A stretch of DNA of 63,534 nt from Eubacteriales bacterium (GCA_030540255.1 JAUNWP010000003.1:1-63534); one strand, 5' to 3'. Counted from the first letter of the stretch, positions 42,395 through 53,778 are shown. Made by a program: numbers and translations. Notes: generated by a model from the sequence alone, not told the origin.

Positions 42395-43789
42395 ATGGAA
42401 AAGCTTATTACAGTCAGTGAATTATTTAAGGATACAGCGAGCTATATTGACAAGGAAGTAGCGGTCGGAGGATGGATACGTTCGGTAAGAGATTCCAAGA
42501 CCTTTGGTTTCATCGTACTTAACGACGGAAGCTGCTTCAGCACTCTTCAGATCGTGTATCACGATACCATGGCAAACTTTGCGGAGGTATCCAAGCTTAA
42601 CGTAGGTTCAGCGGTTATAGTAAGAGGTAAGCTTGTTGCTACACCCGAAGCCAAGCAGCCGTTTGAAATACAGGCAGATGCGGTAGAGATAGAGGGTACT
42701 TCTACACCGGATTATCCGCTTCAGAAGAAGAGACATACTCTTGAGTTCCTGAGGACCATGCCTCATCTCAGACAGAGAACCAATACATTTATGGCAGTGT
42801 TCAGAGTAAGATCACTCCTGGCATATGCTATCCATAAGTTCTATAACGAGAGAGGCTTCGTATATGTTCATACTCCGCTTATCACAGCTTCTGACTGCGA
42901 GGGTGCCGGAGAGATGTTCCAGGTAACAACTCTTGATCTTGACCGTATCGCCAAGGGCGATGCCAAGGAAGTGGACTACAGCAAGGATTTCTTCGGCAAG
43001 GAGACCTTCCTTACAGTATCCGGTCAGCTTAATGTCGAGACTTATATGACGGCATTCAGAAATGTATATACCTTCGGACCGACCTTCAGAGCAGAGAACT
43101 CCAATACCACAAGACATGCGGCAGAATTCTGGATGATCGAGCCTGAGATGGCATTTGCCGATCTTGACGATATCATTGAGGTTGAGGAGGCTATGCTTAA
43201 GTACATCATCAATTATGTGCTTGAGAATGCTCCGGAGGAGATGGCATTCTTTGACAGCTTTGTGGAGAAGGGTCTTTTGGACAGACTTCACAATATCGTT
43301 AACAGTGAGTTCGGAAGACTTACTTACACGGAGGCTGTTGAGATACTTTCAAAGTACAATGACAAATTCGAGAATAAGGTTGAATGGGGCATTGACCTTC
43401 AGACCGAGCATGAGAGATTCCTTACAGAGCAGATCTACAAGAAGCCTGTATTTGTTACAGACTATCCTAAGGATATCAAGGCCTTCTACATGAAGCAGAA
43501 TGCAGACGGCAAGACGGTTGCGGCTGTTGACTGTCTCGTTCCGGGAGTAGGTGAGATCATGGGAGGATCACAGAGGGAAGAGGATTACGATAAGCTCCTT
43601 GCACGTATGGTGGAGCTCGGACTTGATCCGGAGGCGTATTCCTTCTATCTCGATCTCAGAAAATACGGAACCGTAAGACACGGAGGCTTCGGTCTCGGCT
43701 TTGAGAGAGCAGTCATGTATATAACAGGAATGCAGAACATCCGTGATGCTATTCCGTTCCCGCGTACAACAGGTACCTGCGAGCTGTGA
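42395..43789 (+). CDS. asnS: Asparaginyl-tRNA synthetase
   Basis: 464 residues. It is a class II synthetase with an N-terminal OB-fold anticodon-binding domain ([23 protein letters not shown]). Motif 2 is seen in [24 protein letters not shown], and motif 3 in [29 protein letters not shown]. The Asn-type [11 protein letters not shown] and the absence of Asp-specific insertions identify AsnRS. The tRNA-Asn gene is elsewhere in the window (33070). Confidence 0.96.
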   Translation: MEKLITVSELFKDTASYIDKEVAVGGWIRSVRDSKTFGFIVLNDGSCFSTLQIVYHDTMANFAEVSKLNVGSAVIVRGKLVATPEAKQPFEIQADAVEIEGTSTPDYPLQKKRHTLEFLRTMPHLRQRTNTFMAVFRVRSLLAYAIHKFYNERGFVYVHTPLITASDCEGAGEMFQVTTLDLDRIAKGDAKEVDYSKDFFGKETFLTVSGQLNVETYMTAFRNVYTFGPTFRAENSNTTRHAAEFWMIEPEMAFADLDDIIEVEEAMLKYIINYVLENAPEEMAFFDSFVEKGLLDRLHNIVNSEFGRLTYTEAVEILSKYNDKFENKVEWGIDLQTEHERFLTEQIYKKPVFVTDYPKDIKAFYMKQNADGKTVAAVDCLVPGVGEIMGGSQREEDYDKLLARMVELGLDPEAYSFYLDLRKYGTVRHGGFGLGFERAVMYITGMQNIRDAIPFPRTTGTCEL

Positions 43790-43826
43790 TCATAGAGAGA
43801 TACGATATACCGGACTTGGGTAATAT

Positions 43827-44900
43827 ATGAGATTTATTCATTTTTGTGACATAAGAATAGGTAACAGTGCCGAAAGCGGAAGGCATTGGGAGAAGGCAAG
43901 ATCGCTCGAATTGGAGAGCGGTCTTGACCGCGTTATGAAGGAAGCTGCGGATTACAGTGCGGGACTTGTGCTTATATCCGGAGGCTTGTTCTCGCATATG
44001 CCGCTTAGCTCTGAGCTTGAGTCCGTAAACAGGATATTTGCGGCTTATCCGGGGATCGAGACTGTGATCATTGCAGGAAGCACAGATCCTGTGCGAAGGA
44101 GTGCACCGTGGCGAAGCTTTGTATGGGCTAAAAATGTTCATTTCATAAGGGATGACAAGCCTTGCAGCATAGAACTTACAAGACTGCGTACCGTGGTGTA
44201 TGCAGCTTCGGTAGCAGATGACGGATGCATAGATCCGAATGAGCTTCGAAGCTTCATAAAGGAAGTTTCGGATAATGCAGAACCGATAAGGATAGCTATG
44301 CTGTACAGTGAGGATGATAAGAGCGTTAAGGAGGCTTTATCCGGAAACGGTCTTTCATACACTGCTGTCGGAAGCCTGCAGCCCGGATATCGCAGCATTT
44401 CCAACAATATCATATGTCCGGGACACTTTGAACCGGATGCTATGGGAGATAACGGACAGCACGGCATCATAAGAGGAGAGATATCCGAGCAGACCGGTAT
44501 ACTTGAGAGTGCGGAGTTTGTGCCTATGGCATCCGCAGCCTATGTGCCGCTGCTTATCAAGACCAATGCCAAGACAGATGCGGCAGAGCTTGAGTCTCTC
44601 GTGAAAAAGGAGATACTTAAGCGCGGAGAGAACAATATCTACAGACTTAAGCTCACAGGTCAGAGAAATCCCGAGGAGAGCTTTGATCTCGACAGACTCA
44701 GGAAAGAGTACCGTATCGGCGAGATCATAGATGAGACCGAGCCGGAGTATGATTTCAGGAGTCTCTTTGCGGAACATCCGCAGGATATGATCGGCTTTTA
44801 TATAGCCAAGATAGTTAATGATAAGCATGATATGTCGGCAGTGGAAAAGCGTGCGATGTATTACGGACTTAATGCATTGCTGAGCACTACCGAGGAATGA
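43827..44900 (+). CDS. SbcD/YhaO-like metallophosphoesterase with degenerate active site
   Basis: 357 residues. The fold signature of DNA-repair phosphoesterases is clear: start RFIHFCDIRIG, then LVLISGGLF and IETVIIAGSTDP. These equal the canonical motifs D-x-H, GD-x-F-D and GNHD, but the key residues are changed: His to Arg at 10, Asp to Gly in GG, Asp to Ser, and Asn-His to Ser-Thr. Only the first Asp and the last Asp remain. The protein is probably catalytically inactive or uses another site. It is coupled to a YhaN-like ATPase 16 bases downstream, so a structural role in that complex is likely. Confidence 0.82.
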   Translation: MRFIHFCDIRIGNSAESGRHWEKARSLELESGLDRVMKEAADYSAGLVLISGGLFSHMPLSSELESVNRIFAAYPGIETVIIAGSTDPVRRSAPWRSFVWAKNVHFIRDDKPCSIELTRLRTVVYAASVADDGCIDPNELRSFIKEVSDNAEPIRIAMLYSEDDKSVKEALSGNGLSYTAVGSLQPGYRSISNNIICPGHFEPDAMGDNGQHGIIRGEISEQTGILESAEFVPMASAAYVPLLIKTNAKTDAAELESLVKKEILKRGENNIYRLKLTGQRNPEESFDLDRLRKEYRIGEIIDETEPEYDFRSLFAEHPQDMIGFYIAKIVNDKHDMSAVEKRAMYYGLNALLSTTEE

Positions 44901-44916
44901 ACGGAGAACAAGATCC

Positions 44917-46737
44917 TTGAAGATAAAAAAGATACACATAGACGGCTTCGGTAAGCTTCATGATTTTGATATAGAGCTCGGAGACGGTATAAATGTTTTC
45001 TGCGGACAAAACGAAGCCGGCAAATCTACGCTTCATCTGTTTATCCGTTCTGTTCTGTACGGAGCCTCAAACAAGAGAAGATTGGGAGCCAGATCCATAT
45101 ATGAGCGCATGAGACCGTGGAAAAATCCCGAGGTCTATCGCGGAAGGATGGAGATAGAGTTTGAACGCCAGAGATACATGATAGAGCGAGATTTCAACAA
45201 AGCTCCCGACGATCTTGTCATCATGGAGCTTGCCGAAGGAGCTTCCGGACCGGTCAAAGAGCCCGAGGAGCTTATAAAGCGCATGCTGAACGGACTCAGT
45301 GAGACTGCCTATGTCAATACTGTAAGTGCCGGACAGCTGAGTGCGGCAACCGGCAAGGATATGGCTAACGAGCTTCGCAAATATTCCTCAAATGTCAGCA
45401 CAACCATGAATCCCAAGCTTTCTGCGGACAAGGCACTTGAGTATCTGTCAAAGGAGAAGGAAGCGCTTAACGCCAAGCTGGATACAGAGGCGGCTAAGGA
45501 ATACAACAAGGTGCTTACCGAGATCAAGCGCATAGAAGCGGAGCTTGAGCTTCCGGAAAATGAAAACAGGATCTCGGAGTTTTCGGAGACTGCCGATAAG
45601 CTCAGCCGTGAGGGTGAAGAGATATCAGACAGTATAGATAATGCCGAATCAGAGATAGCAAGTCACAGTGAAGCACTTAAGGAAAAGGGCTTTGCGGACG
45701 AATCCGAGATATACGGGATAAGCAAGAGGGTCCATGAGGACTATGAGGCTTTGAATGCTCTTAAGATCAAAGCCTACAACGGCATAAGCTTTGCGATAGC
45801 CGTTATATTGTTTGGTGCAGCGGCGGGAGCGGCATTTTACGGATACAGATACGCTGATGAGGCAGTGAGACTTCCGGCATATATAGGCGGAGCTGCGGCT
45901 GCGGTAATAGCGCTTGGCTTAAGCATAAGGATATCGTCTCTCCGAAGACGCTACAGAACGGAAAAAGAGCTGCTTACAGAGGAGATCAAACCTTATATCG
46001 GAGAGCAGAGCCTTGATGATGAAAGCATGAAAGCTTTCGATGAATATATCGGAACAGCCGGGGTTATATCAGGTCAGATCAATGATATAAGAGCAAAGAG
46101 GGAGATACTTGGCACTGAGCAGAGAAAGCTTAATGATGATTATGCGCTCTGTCTCGATAAGCTGACGGAGCAGCAGAGGAAAAAGAACGGAGTCGAGGAG
46201 CTGCTTGCAAGACTTAATCTCCTTAGGAGTCGTGAAGTGGAGCTTGCACGAGTTATAAGCGACAATAAGCTTGTCAGAGAAAAGCTTGAAGCGCTTCAGC
46301 TTGCTGAGGAGACACTTACCGAGCTTGCCTCGGATATCAAAAATGCCGTAGGAACCTTTATCAACAAGGAAGCTTCGGAGATGGTATCGGCAATAACCGA
46401 CAACAGCTATGATAGTATAAGTGCCGGACAAAGCTTTGATATAGAGCTCAATTCCAAACAGGGTATGATATCTGTGAGCGACATGAGTGCGGGAACGACG
46501 GATCAGGTATATCTTGCCATCAGACTTGCAACCATAAGGTTTATTACCGGAGAAGATGATCCTATGCCGCTCATGCTTGATGACAGTTTTAATCTCTATG
46601 ATGACAAGAGACTTGAGGCATCATTACGTTTCCTTGCCAAGAGTTACAAGGGACAGATACTTATATTCACCTGTCAGGACAGAGAAGAGCTGCTGATGGA
46701 TAAGCTTGGCATATCATATAAGAGGATAAAGATGTGA
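44917..46737 (+). CDS. YhaN-like AAA ATPase with membrane hairpin in the coiled-coil region
   Basis: 606 residues, TTG start with GGAG upstream. This is a RecF/SbcC/Rad50-type ABC ATPase: N-terminal KIKKIHIDGFGKLHDF, Walker A GQNEAGKST (about 31-39), C-terminal signature DMSAGTTDQVYLAIRLA, and Walker B MPLMLDDSFNLYDD. The coiled-coil arms are short, and instead of a hook there are two hydrophobic helices (about 289-311 and 318-337). The complex may therefore sit on the membrane. Bacillus YhaN is longer (over 900 residues). It forms a pair with the degenerate YhaO-like protein. Confidence 0.85.
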   Translation: MKIKKIHIDGFGKLHDFDIELGDGINVFCGQNEAGKSTLHLFIRSVLYGASNKRRLGARSIYERMRPWKNPEVYRGRMEIEFERQRYMIERDFNKAPDDLVIMELAEGASGPVKEPEELIKRMLNGLSETAYVNTVSAGQLSAATGKDMANELRKYSSNVSTTMNPKLSADKALEYLSKEKEALNAKLDTEAAKEYNKVLTEIKRIEAELELPENENRISEFSETADKLSREGEEISDSIDNAESEIASHSEALKEKGFADESEIYGISKRVHEDYEALNALKIKAYNGISFAIAVILFGAAAGAAFYGYRYADEAVRLPAYIGGAAAAVIALGLSIRISSLRRRYRTEKELLTEEIKPYIGEQSLDDESMKAFDEYIGTAGVISGQINDIRAKREILGTEQRKLNDDYALCLDKLTEQQRKKNGVEELLARLNLLRSREVELARVISDNKLVREKLEALQLAEETLTELASDIKNAVGTFINKEASEMVSAITDNSYDSISAGQSFDIELNSKQGMISVSDMSAGTTDQVYLAIRLATIRFITGEDDPMPLMLDDSFNLYDDKRLEASLRFLAKSYKGQILIFTCQDREELLMDKLGISYKRIKM

Positions 46738-46829
46738 TGTGTGCCGCGGAGGCTAAGACCGTACAAGAGACGGAGGAACAATAAGCTTATTGCGGTATGA
46801 GACAAAATAAAAGATCAGGAGTTAATACA

Positions 46830-48230
46830 ATGGAAAACAACAAATATGACGTGATTATCGTCGGAGCGGGGCCGTCGGGAATATTCTGCGCGTATGAGCT
46901 TATAGAGAAGAAACCCGATATGAAGGTGCTTATGATCGAAAAGGGACGCGCCATAGAGAACAGAAATTGTCCTAAGCGTGTTACCGGACGCTGCATGGGA
47001 TGCAAGCCTTGCAATATAACTACAGGCTTTGCCGGAGCAGGCGCATTTTCGGACGGTAAGCTCTCACTTTCACCGGATGTAGGAGGAAATCTTCCGGAGA
47101 TCCTCGGATATGATGAGGCTAAGAAGCTTATCAAGCGTTCGGATGACATCTACCTTAAGTTTGGTGCCGATACCAATGTATACGGTGTCAATAAGTCTCG
47201 AGAGATAGAGGATATCAGACGTAAGGCTATCACAGCAGATCTGAAGCTTGTGGAATGTCCTATCAGACACCTCGGAACAGAGGAGGGCTATAAGATCTAT
47301 TCACGTATCCAGGAGTATCTCAAGGAGCGCGGAGTTACCATGCTCTTTAATACCATGGTCAAGGATATCATCATCGAGGGTGATACAGCAAAGGGCGTTA
47401 TTACAGATAAGGGTGAGATCTATTATTCCGATGAGATCGCCGCAGGTATAGGACGTGAGGGCTCGGACTGGTTCTCAAAGATATGTGATGCACATGGTAT
47501 AGAGACTCAGGTAGGAACCGTTGATATCGGTGTCAGAGTAGAGGTAAGAGATGAGATCATGGATTTCCTCAACAAGAATCTCTATGAGGCAAAGCTCATA
47601 TATCGCACACCTACCTTTGATGATAAGGTAAGGACCTTCTGTACCAATCCGTCGGGAGAGGTTGCGACCGAGTACTATGATGACGGTCTTGCGGTAGTTA
47701 ACGGACATGCGTATAAGTCACAGGATATGAAGACAGAGAATACCAACTTTGCTCTCCTTGTATCCAAGAACTTTACCAAGCCGTTCAAGACTCCTATCGA
47801 GTACGGCAAGCATGTGGCACAGCTTTCAAACATGCTCTGCGACGGTAAGATCATGGTGCAGACCTTCGGTGACTTCCTCAGAGGACGCCGTACAACAGAG
47901 GAGAGACTTAACCGCAGCAACCTGATACCGACCTTGAAGGATGCGGTACCGGGAGACTTAAGCCTTGTGCTTCCGTATAGGATCATGCTTGATATCAAGG
48001 AGATGCTCTTTGCTCTTGATAAGGTAACACCGGGTATTGCATCTGCAGAGACTCTGCTCTACGGAGTTGAGGTAAAGTTCTACTCCAACAAGGTAGTTGT
48101 TGATAAGAAGTTCAGAACCTCAGTAAAGGGACTCAGAGCAATGGGAGACGGTGCTTCCATAACCAGAGGACTTCAGCAGGCAAGTGCTAACGGAATAAGC
48201 GTGGCAGATGCCATCCTCGCAGATGAATAA
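46830..48230 (+). CDS. FAD-dependent oxidoreductase (COG2509-like)
   Basis: 466 residues from ATG 46830, with AGGAG eight bases upstream. The FAD-binding GAGPSG is at 12-17. A Cys-rich stretch CPKRVTGRCMGCKPC (about 51-65) is typical of this uncharacterised FAD dehydrogenase family. A C-terminal FAD-contact segment GLRAMGDGASITRGLQQA is conserved. The substrate is unknown. A terminator follows at 48252. Confidence 0.85.
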   Translation: MENNKYDVIIVGAGPSGIFCAYELIEKKPDMKVLMIEKGRAIENRNCPKRVTGRCMGCKPCNITTGFAGAGAFSDGKLSLSPDVGGNLPEILGYDEAKKLIKRSDDIYLKFGADTNVYGVNKSREIEDIRRKAITADLKLVECPIRHLGTEEGYKIYSRIQEYLKERGVTMLFNTMVKDIIIEGDTAKGVITDKGEIYYSDEIAAGIGREGSDWFSKICDAHGIETQVGTVDIGVRVEVRDEIMDFLNKNLYEAKLIYRTPTFDDKVRTFCTNPSGEVATEYYDDGLAVVNGHAYKSQDMKTENTNFALLVSKNFTKPFKTPIEYGKHVAQLSNMLCDGKIMVQTFGDFLRGRRTTEERLNRSNLIPTLKDAVPGDLSLVLPYRIMLDIKEMLFALDKVTPGIASAETLLYGVEVKFYSNKVVVDKKFRTSVKGLRAMGDGASITRGLQQASANGISVADAILADE

Positions 48231-48251
48231 TTGCAAAGTGTTTATATTGGG

Positions 48252-48280
48252 CGGGGTACCTTGAGTATCCCGCTTTTCAT
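48252..48280 (+). terminator. Terminator after the FAD oxidoreductase gene
   Basis: GCGGGGTACC pairs with GTATCCCGC around a TTGA loop, followed by TTTTC. Confidence 0.75.
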
Positions 48281-48291
48281 ATTTCAAAAAA

Positions 48292-48347
48292 ATTCCGAAA
48301 TGGGAATATTGTTGGCGATTTTACAAGAAAAATTCCGAAATGGGAAT
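48292..48347 (+). promoter_or_regulatory. Two identical palindromic operators before the DUF4143 ATPase gene
   Basis: ATTCCGAAATGGGAAT occurs at 48292-48307 and again, identically, at 48332-48347. Each is an inverted repeat (ATTCC...GGAAT), and they are spaced 40 bases centre to centre, close to four helical turns. A -10 TATAAT lies at 48376-48381 with a weak -35 (TTATGA, 48352-48357). This looks like a paired repressor site. Confidence 0.65.
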
Positions 48348-48404
48348 ATATTTATGAAAATGACATATCGTGTGCTATAATCAGAGAAAGGAGGCGGATA
48401 AAAA

Positions 48405-49625
48405 ATGGTTGAAAGAAGAGAATATCTGGATCAATTGTGGGCATGGAAGGATGAGAAGCTTATCAAGGTCGTAACCGGAATCAGACGCTGCGGTAAATCT
48501 ACATTGCTGGAGCAGTATCGTGAAAGACTGCAGAAAGCAGGAATAGCTGATGAGCAGATCATTGCCATCAATTTTGAAGATCTGGACAATGAACCGCTCT
48601 TGGATTACAAAGAGCTTTATCGATACATAAAAGACCGTCTCTGTGCCGATAAGATGACTTATATTTTTCTGGATGAAATTCAGAATGTTCCGTATTTTGA
48701 AAAGGTTGTAGACAGTCTCTATGTGAAGGATAACACGGATGTTTATATAACAGGATCAAACGCATATATGTTATCGAGCGATCTTGCAACACTTTTATCC
48801 GGAAGATATGTTGAAATATCAATGCTTCCGCTCTCTTTTTGTGAATATCTGACACTTACGGGATTGTCAAAAGAGGATGCATTTACAGAATTCATGAAGA
48901 CAGGCGGCATACCGTATATCGCTGTCATGAATCGAACAGACGAGAAGGTGGATCAATATCTTGAAGGAATCTATAACACAGTTATCGTTAAGGATATTGA
49001 GGAACGACAGATAAGGATGGAAAAGGACGCAGGAAAGAGAAAAATCACTGATATTGCCTTACTTAAGACGATAGCAAGGTATCTTGCAAGTGTGGTAGGA
49101 AGTCCTGTATCAATGAAGAGCGTCACCGACTACCTGATTTCATCGGGAAGAAAAATATCGGCTAATACAGTCGGGGACTATGTTGAAGCTCTTACCGAAT
49201 CCTTTGTTTTCTATCCGGCAGAGCGCTTTGATATAGTCGGAAAACAGCTTTTGAAAGCCAACAGGAAAATGTATATTGTTGATCTCGGACTCAGAAATCA
49301 TATTTTGCCGAGGAAGAGGTATGATCTGGGCTTTTCTGTTGAAAATATTATTTTCTTTGAGCTGCTGCGAAGAGGAAATAAGGTCAATATCGGAAAAATC
49401 GGAGCTATGGAAGTTGATTTTGTGGCTCAGAAGCAGGGAGTGCTTACATATTATCAGGTAACTGCCGATATGACCGCCGAAGAAACTTTTGAGCGTGAGA
49501 TGAGACCGCTCAGAGGTATACAGGATAATTATGATAAGATAGTTTTAACATTGGACAGATTCTCGACAGGCAATTACGACGGAATAAAAGTAATTAATGT
49601 TATTGACTGGCTTTTGGAGAAATAA
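48405..49625 (+). CDS. AAA_14/DUF4143 family ATPase
   Basis: 406 residues. N-terminal ATPase with Walker A TGIRRCGKST (about 24-33) and Walker B IFLDEIQN (about 88-95). A sensor region TGSNAYMLSSDLATLLSGRYVE follows. The C-terminal DUF4143 domain ends in a PD-(D/E)xK-like segment (EVDFVAQ...YYQV). These ATPases are widespread in anaerobes, often in accessory DNA, and have no settled function. Base composition and codon use look less biased than its neighbours. It has its own promoter with twin palindromes and is not in an operon. Confidence 0.88.
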   Translation: MVERREYLDQLWAWKDEKLIKVVTGIRRCGKSTLLEQYRERLQKAGIADEQIIAINFEDLDNEPLLDYKELYRYIKDRLCADKMTYIFLDEIQNVPYFEKVVDSLYVKDNTDVYITGSNAYMLSSDLATLLSGRYVEISMLPLSFCEYLTLTGLSKEDAFTEFMKTGGIPYIAVMNRTDEKVDQYLEGIYNTVIVKDIEERQIRMEKDAGKRKITDIALLKTIARYLASVVGSPVSMKSVTDYLISSGRKISANTVGDYVEALTESFVFYPAERFDIVGKQLLKANRKMYIVDLGLRNHILPRKRYDLGFSVENIIFFELLRRGNKVNIGKIGAMEVDFVAQKQGVLTYYQVTADMTAEETFEREMRPLRGIQDNYDKIVLTLDRFSTGNYDGIKVINVIDWLLEK

Positions 49626-49764
49626 GCAATGATTGAGGGATAAAGCGCTATATAAGCGCCCGATCATTTGCATACTGCCTTGTTTTGTGCTATGCTCTAA
49701 AACCAATGGATTTCAATATATACATTGATATCATAAGCAAAATGCAGACGAACGGAAAGAAATT

Positions 49765-50352
49765 ATGGAAACCTATTTGATAGCGGGATTGGGTAATCCC
49801 GACAAGAAATACGAAGAGACCAGACACAATGCGGGCTTCAAGGCTATAGAGGCACTTGCCGATAAGCTCGGAGTAAGCATAAGCGATAAAAAGTTTAAGG
49901 GCTTATGCGGAACGACAGTGGTAAACGGAGTTAAGCTCATACTGCTTAAGCCGCTCACATATATGAATCTGTCGGGAGATGCGGTTGCGGAAGCGGCTAA
50001 TTTCTATAAGATAGAGCCATCGCATATTATAATTCTTTTTGATGATGTCAATTTTGCCTGCGGACATATGAGAGTAAGAGGAAGCGGCTCGGCAGGCGGA
50101 CATAACGGAATGAAGAATATCATCCTGCGTCTCGGCAGCGATGCATTTCCGAGAGTCCGTATCGGAGTAGGAGATAAGGAAGGAAGAGACATGATCTCTC
50201 ATGTGCTCGGAAAGTTCGAGGGTGAGGATCGTAAGGTGATGGATGAGGTGTATAAGGCAGCAGCAGATGCCGCACTTTGCATTATCGATAACGGCGTAGA
50301 GAAGACCATGAACAAGTATAACGGTCTCGATTTGAGTCAGAAGGATGTATAA
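49765..50352 (+). CDS. pth: Peptidyl-tRNA hydrolase
   Basis: 195 residues. It begins LIAGLGNPDKKYEETRHNAGF with the catalytic His in RHN, and has LLKPLTYMNLSG and GSAGGHNGMKNI, all diagnostic. It recycles tRNA from drop-off peptidyl-tRNA. It overlaps mfd by eight bases, matching the pth-mfd order of Bacillus and Clostridium. Confidence 0.96.
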   Translation: METYLIAGLGNPDKKYEETRHNAGFKAIEALADKLGVSISDKKFKGLCGTTVVNGVKLILLKPLTYMNLSGDAVAEAANFYKIEPSHIIILFDDVNFACGHMRVRGSGSAGGHNGMKNIILRLGSDAFPRVRIGVGDKEGRDMISHVLGKFEGEDRKVMDEVYKAAADAALCIIDNGVEKTMNKYNGLDLSQKDV

Positions 50353-53300
50353 CGCACTCAGACAACTGAATGTATTTAATGAATTAGAGCGGGAGCTTGG
50401 CAAGGCTTCCGCTCCTTTAAGCGTGTCCGGATGCATGGATTCGCAGAAGATACAGCTTATCTCGGAGCTTGCAAAGAAGCAGATGCTGTATATAGTGCCG
50501 GATGAAAAAAATGTGTCGCTTGCCATAGAGGATCTAAAGAACTTCAAGAAAAGCGTATGGCAGTATCCTGCAAGAGATCTGCTCTTCTACAGCTCGGATA
50601 TACACGGAAGCTTCTTAAGCTCGCAGAGAGCAGATGCGATAAAGCATATCATAGAGGATGAAGATGCCGTTATCGTCACTACTATAGATGCGCTTATGGA
50701 ACCCATACAGCCTAAGTCAAAGCTGCTCGATAAAAAGCTGAGACTCTATGAGGGAATGGTGATCAAACCGACAGCCTTAAGTCAGGCTCTTACTGAGCTT
50801 GGCTATCATCATACAAGTGAGGTCGAGACGAGCGGCGAGTATGCGGTAAGAGGCGGTATATTTGATATCTATCCCATGAGCAGCGAGGAACCGTACAGAG
50901 TAGAGTTCTTTGATGATGAGATAGATACCATACGTATGTTCGACATTGCTTCGCAGCGCTCGACAGACAGGACGGAAGAAATAGAGATATATCCGGCGGA
51001 TAATACCGACGCACATGCAGACAAATCAGAGCATGTGTCCTTATATACATATTTCGGCTCTGATGCGCTCATAGTATTGGATGATCCGGTGCGCATCAAG
51101 GCTCAGGCGGACAATACCGAACAGGAATTTGCGGAGAGCACAGAGCGCAGACTTGAAAAGGGTATAGAGCAGGGCGAGGGTATGCCGGATGAGATATATT
51201 CGGCAGCAGAGATCATGGAAATGATCACTTCGCACAGAGCACTGCTCATAGCGGGACTTGATGAGAAACTTGCGGCATTTAATGCTGTTAAGGATTTCAG
51301 ATTCAATACGAGCGCCACAGGCAATTACAAGGATAGCTTTGAGCTGCTTATATCAGATGTAAATGCTTATCTCAAGCAGGGCTACAGGATAACTGTGCTC
51401 ACACCTTCACGTACAAGGACCTCGAGACTTGCGGAAAATCTGAGAGAGTACGATATCAAGGCATACTGTCCGGATGCGGAAGATACGGAGATTGAGACTG
51501 AGCTTAAGCCGGGAACGGTTGAGGTCGTATGCGGTTCACTCAGACAGGGATACATTTACCCGGATATAAAATACGCTCTTATGACCGAATCGGATATGTT
51601 CGGTACAAGGGCAACAAAGAAACGCAGGAAGAAAAAGAAATACGAAGGCGATAAGCTTATATCTCTTAATGAGCTGAACTACGGAGACTATGTGGTACAT
51701 GAGGATCACGGTATAGGTATTTACCGTGGGCTTGAGCACATAGTCCATGACGGCTGCGGTAAGGATTATATCAAGATAGAGTATGCGGACAGCGGCAATC
51801 TGTATCTGCCTGCGACTAAGCTCGATCTTATACAGAAATATGCCGACAGCAGTGCTAAGAAACCTAAGCTTAACAAGCTGAACGGCACGGAGTGGCAGAA
51901 GACCAGACAGCGTACAGCCAAGGCTGTAACTGATATAGCGAAGGAGCTTATCACTCTCTATGCCCACAGACTGAACGGAAGAGGCTTCCGCTACAGCAAG
52001 GATACCGTATGGCAGAGGGAGTTTGAGGAGCTTTTCCCGTATGAGGAGACCGAGGATCAGCTTAATGCCATAGCCGCAGTCAAGGATGACATGGAGAGCG
52101 GCAGGATCATGGACAGGCTTATCTGCGGAGATGTAGGCTTCGGCAAGACGGAGATAGCCATAAGAGCCGCGTTTAAAGCGGTACAGGACGGCAAGCAGGT
52201 CATATTCCTGGTGCCGACTACCATATTGGCGCAGCAGCACTACAATACATTTACAGAGAGATTGTCACATTATCCGGTCAAGATCGAGATGATGTCGAGA
52301 TTCCGCACGAGTGAGCAGAATAAAAGGACAGTCGAGAAGCTGAAAAACGGAAGCGTTGATATAGTCATAGGTACGCACAGACTGCTCTCGAAGGACGTGA
52401 GCTATAAGGATCCTGGACTGCTCATCATTGACGAGGAGCAGCGTTTCGGTGTCGCACACAAGGAGAAGATCAAGCAGCTCAGAGAAAATCTTGATGTGCT
52501 CTCTATGACGGCAACGCCTATTCCACGTACACTTCATATGTCATTAAGCGGAATCAGAGATCTGTCGATACTCGACGAGCCACCGTTTGACCGTGTGCCG
52601 ATACAGACCTATGTAATGGAATATAATGATGAGTTCGTCAGGGAAGCCATAGGCAGAGAACTGATGCGTAACGGTCAGGTATATTATGTGTTTAATCATG
52701 TAAACGGCATAATCGAGAAGACCGAGAGACTAAGGAAGCTGATGCCGAACGCAAGGATAGAATATGCACATGGTCAGATGAATGAGCATGAGCTTGAGGA
52801 TATCATGAATGAATTTATCTCGGGAGAGATAGACGTGCTCGTCTCAACGACCATAGTCGAGACAGGTCTTGATATCCCCAATGCCAATACGCTTATAGTT
52901 GACGGTGCCGAGCGTATGGGACTCAGCCAGCTCTATCAGCTGAGAGGAAGAGTAGGTAGATCCAACAGGACCTCTTATGCCTTTTTGATGTACAAAAAGG
53001 ATAAGGTGCTCTCGGAGGAAGCGGAAAAGCGTCTTAAGGCTATCAGGGAATTTACGGAGTTTGGTGCCGGAATCAGGATAGCCATGAGAGATCTTGAGAT
53101 ACGAGGTGCCGGCAATGTGCTCGGAGCCGAGCAGCACGGAGAGATGCAGGCGGTAGGCTATGACCTGTATTGCAAGCTGCTCTCTCAGGCAGTCAAGCTT
53201 ATGCAGCTTAAGGGTGAGATGCAGGAGGATGTAAATGCCGCAGCAGAAAGCATACAGACAAGCATAGATTGTAATGCGGACGCCTATATACCGGGTGAAT

Positions 53301-53707
53301 ATATATCTGACGAATATCACAAGCTTGATATATATAAGCGTATAGCCGAGATAAGCACCGAGGCGGAATACAGGGATATGCAGGATGAGCTTATCGACAG
53401 ATACGGCGATATACCTAAAGCAACAGAGACCCTGCTTCGCATAGCTCTGCTTAAAGCAGAGGCAAATAAGGTGTACGTGACCGAGATCAGCATTAAGGAC
53501 GGCGGTATGACTATGCGCATGGATCCTAAGGCAGATATAAATGTCGAAGCCATACCTGAACTCATAAAGGAAGCGAACGGAAGGCTTAAGTTTATAGGCG
53601 GAGCCAATCCGAAGTTCGTCTATCAGGTAAAACGCGGTGAGCCCAAGGATGCAGACAGCATAATGGAATACATTCTCGGGATGATAAAGGCTCTTAAAAA
53701 GAGTTAA
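50345..53707 (+). CDS. mfd: Transcription-repair coupling factor
   Basis: 1120 residues. The N-terminal UvrB-homology region (about 1-330) contains GLxGSS-like and [14 protein letters not shown] motifs. A CarD-like RNA polymerase interaction domain follows (about 430-510: [21 protein letters not shown]). The RecG-like translocase has Walker [10 protein letters not shown] (near 595), DEEQ Walker B and [11 protein letters not shown]-terminal TRCF domain completes it. It removes stalled polymerase and recruits UvrA. Confidence 0.97.
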   Translation: MYNALRQLNVFNELERELGKASAPLSVSGCMDSQKIQLISELAKKQMLYIVPDEKNVSLAIEDLKNFKKSVWQYPARDLLFYSSDIHGSFLSSQRADAIKHIIEDEDAVIVTTIDALMEPIQPKSKLLDKKLRLYEGMVIKPTALSQALTELGYHHTSEVETSGEYAVRGGIFDIYPMSSEEPYRVEFFDDEIDTIRMFDIASQRSTDRTEEIEIYPADNTDAHADKSEHVSLYTYFGSDALIVLDDPVRIKAQADNTEQEFAESTERRLEKGIEQGEGMPDEIYSAAEIMEMITSHRALLIAGLDEKLAAFNAVKDFRFNTSATGNYKDSFELLISDVNAYLKQGYRITVLTPSRTRTSRLAENLREYDIKAYCPDAEDTEIETELKPGTVEVVCGSLRQGYIYPDIKYALMTESDMFGTRATKKRRKKKKYEGDKLISLNELNYGDYVVHEDHGIGIYRGLEHIVHDGCGKDYIKIEYADSGNLYLPATKLDLIQKYADSSAKKPKLNKLNGTEWQKTRQRTAKAVTDIAKELITLYAHRLNGRGFRYSKDTVWQREFEELFPYEETEDQLNAIAAVKDDMESGRIMDRLICGDVGFGKTEIAIRAAFKAVQDGKQVIFLVPTTILAQQHYNTFTERLSHYPVKIEMMSRFRTSEQNKRTVEKLKNGSVDIVIGTHRLLSKDVSYKDPGLLIIDEEQRFGVAHKEKIKQLRENLDVLSMTATPIPRTLHMSLSGIRDLSILDEPPFDRVPIQTYVMEYNDEFVREAIGRELMRNGQVYYVFNHVNGIIEKTERLRKLMPNARIEYAHGQMNEHELEDIMNEFISGEIDVLVSTTIVETGLDIPNANTLIVDGAERMGLSQLYQLRGRVGRSNRTSYAFLMYKKDKVLSEEAEKRLKAIREFTEFGAGIRIAMRDLEIRGAGNVLGAEQHGEMQAVGYDLYCKLLSQAVKLMQLKGEMQEDVNAAAESIQTSIDCNADAYIPGEYISDEYHKLDIYKRIAEISTEAEYRDMQDELIDRYGDIPKATETLLRIALLKAEANKVYVTEISIKDGGMTMRMDPKADINVEAIPELIKEANGRLKFIGGANPKFVYQVKRGEPKDADSIMEYILGMIKALKKS

Positions 53708-53778
53708 AAAATTTGTGTCCGTGATGTGAAAAAGAAGCCTAAAACGGCGCAGAAACAAGCTTGCGGAGAACTAAAAGC

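Noticed and set aside
52844..53758. 304-codon ORF antisense to mfd
   Set aside because: It is a shadow of biased codons in mfd; no ribosome-binding site and no recognisable protein content.
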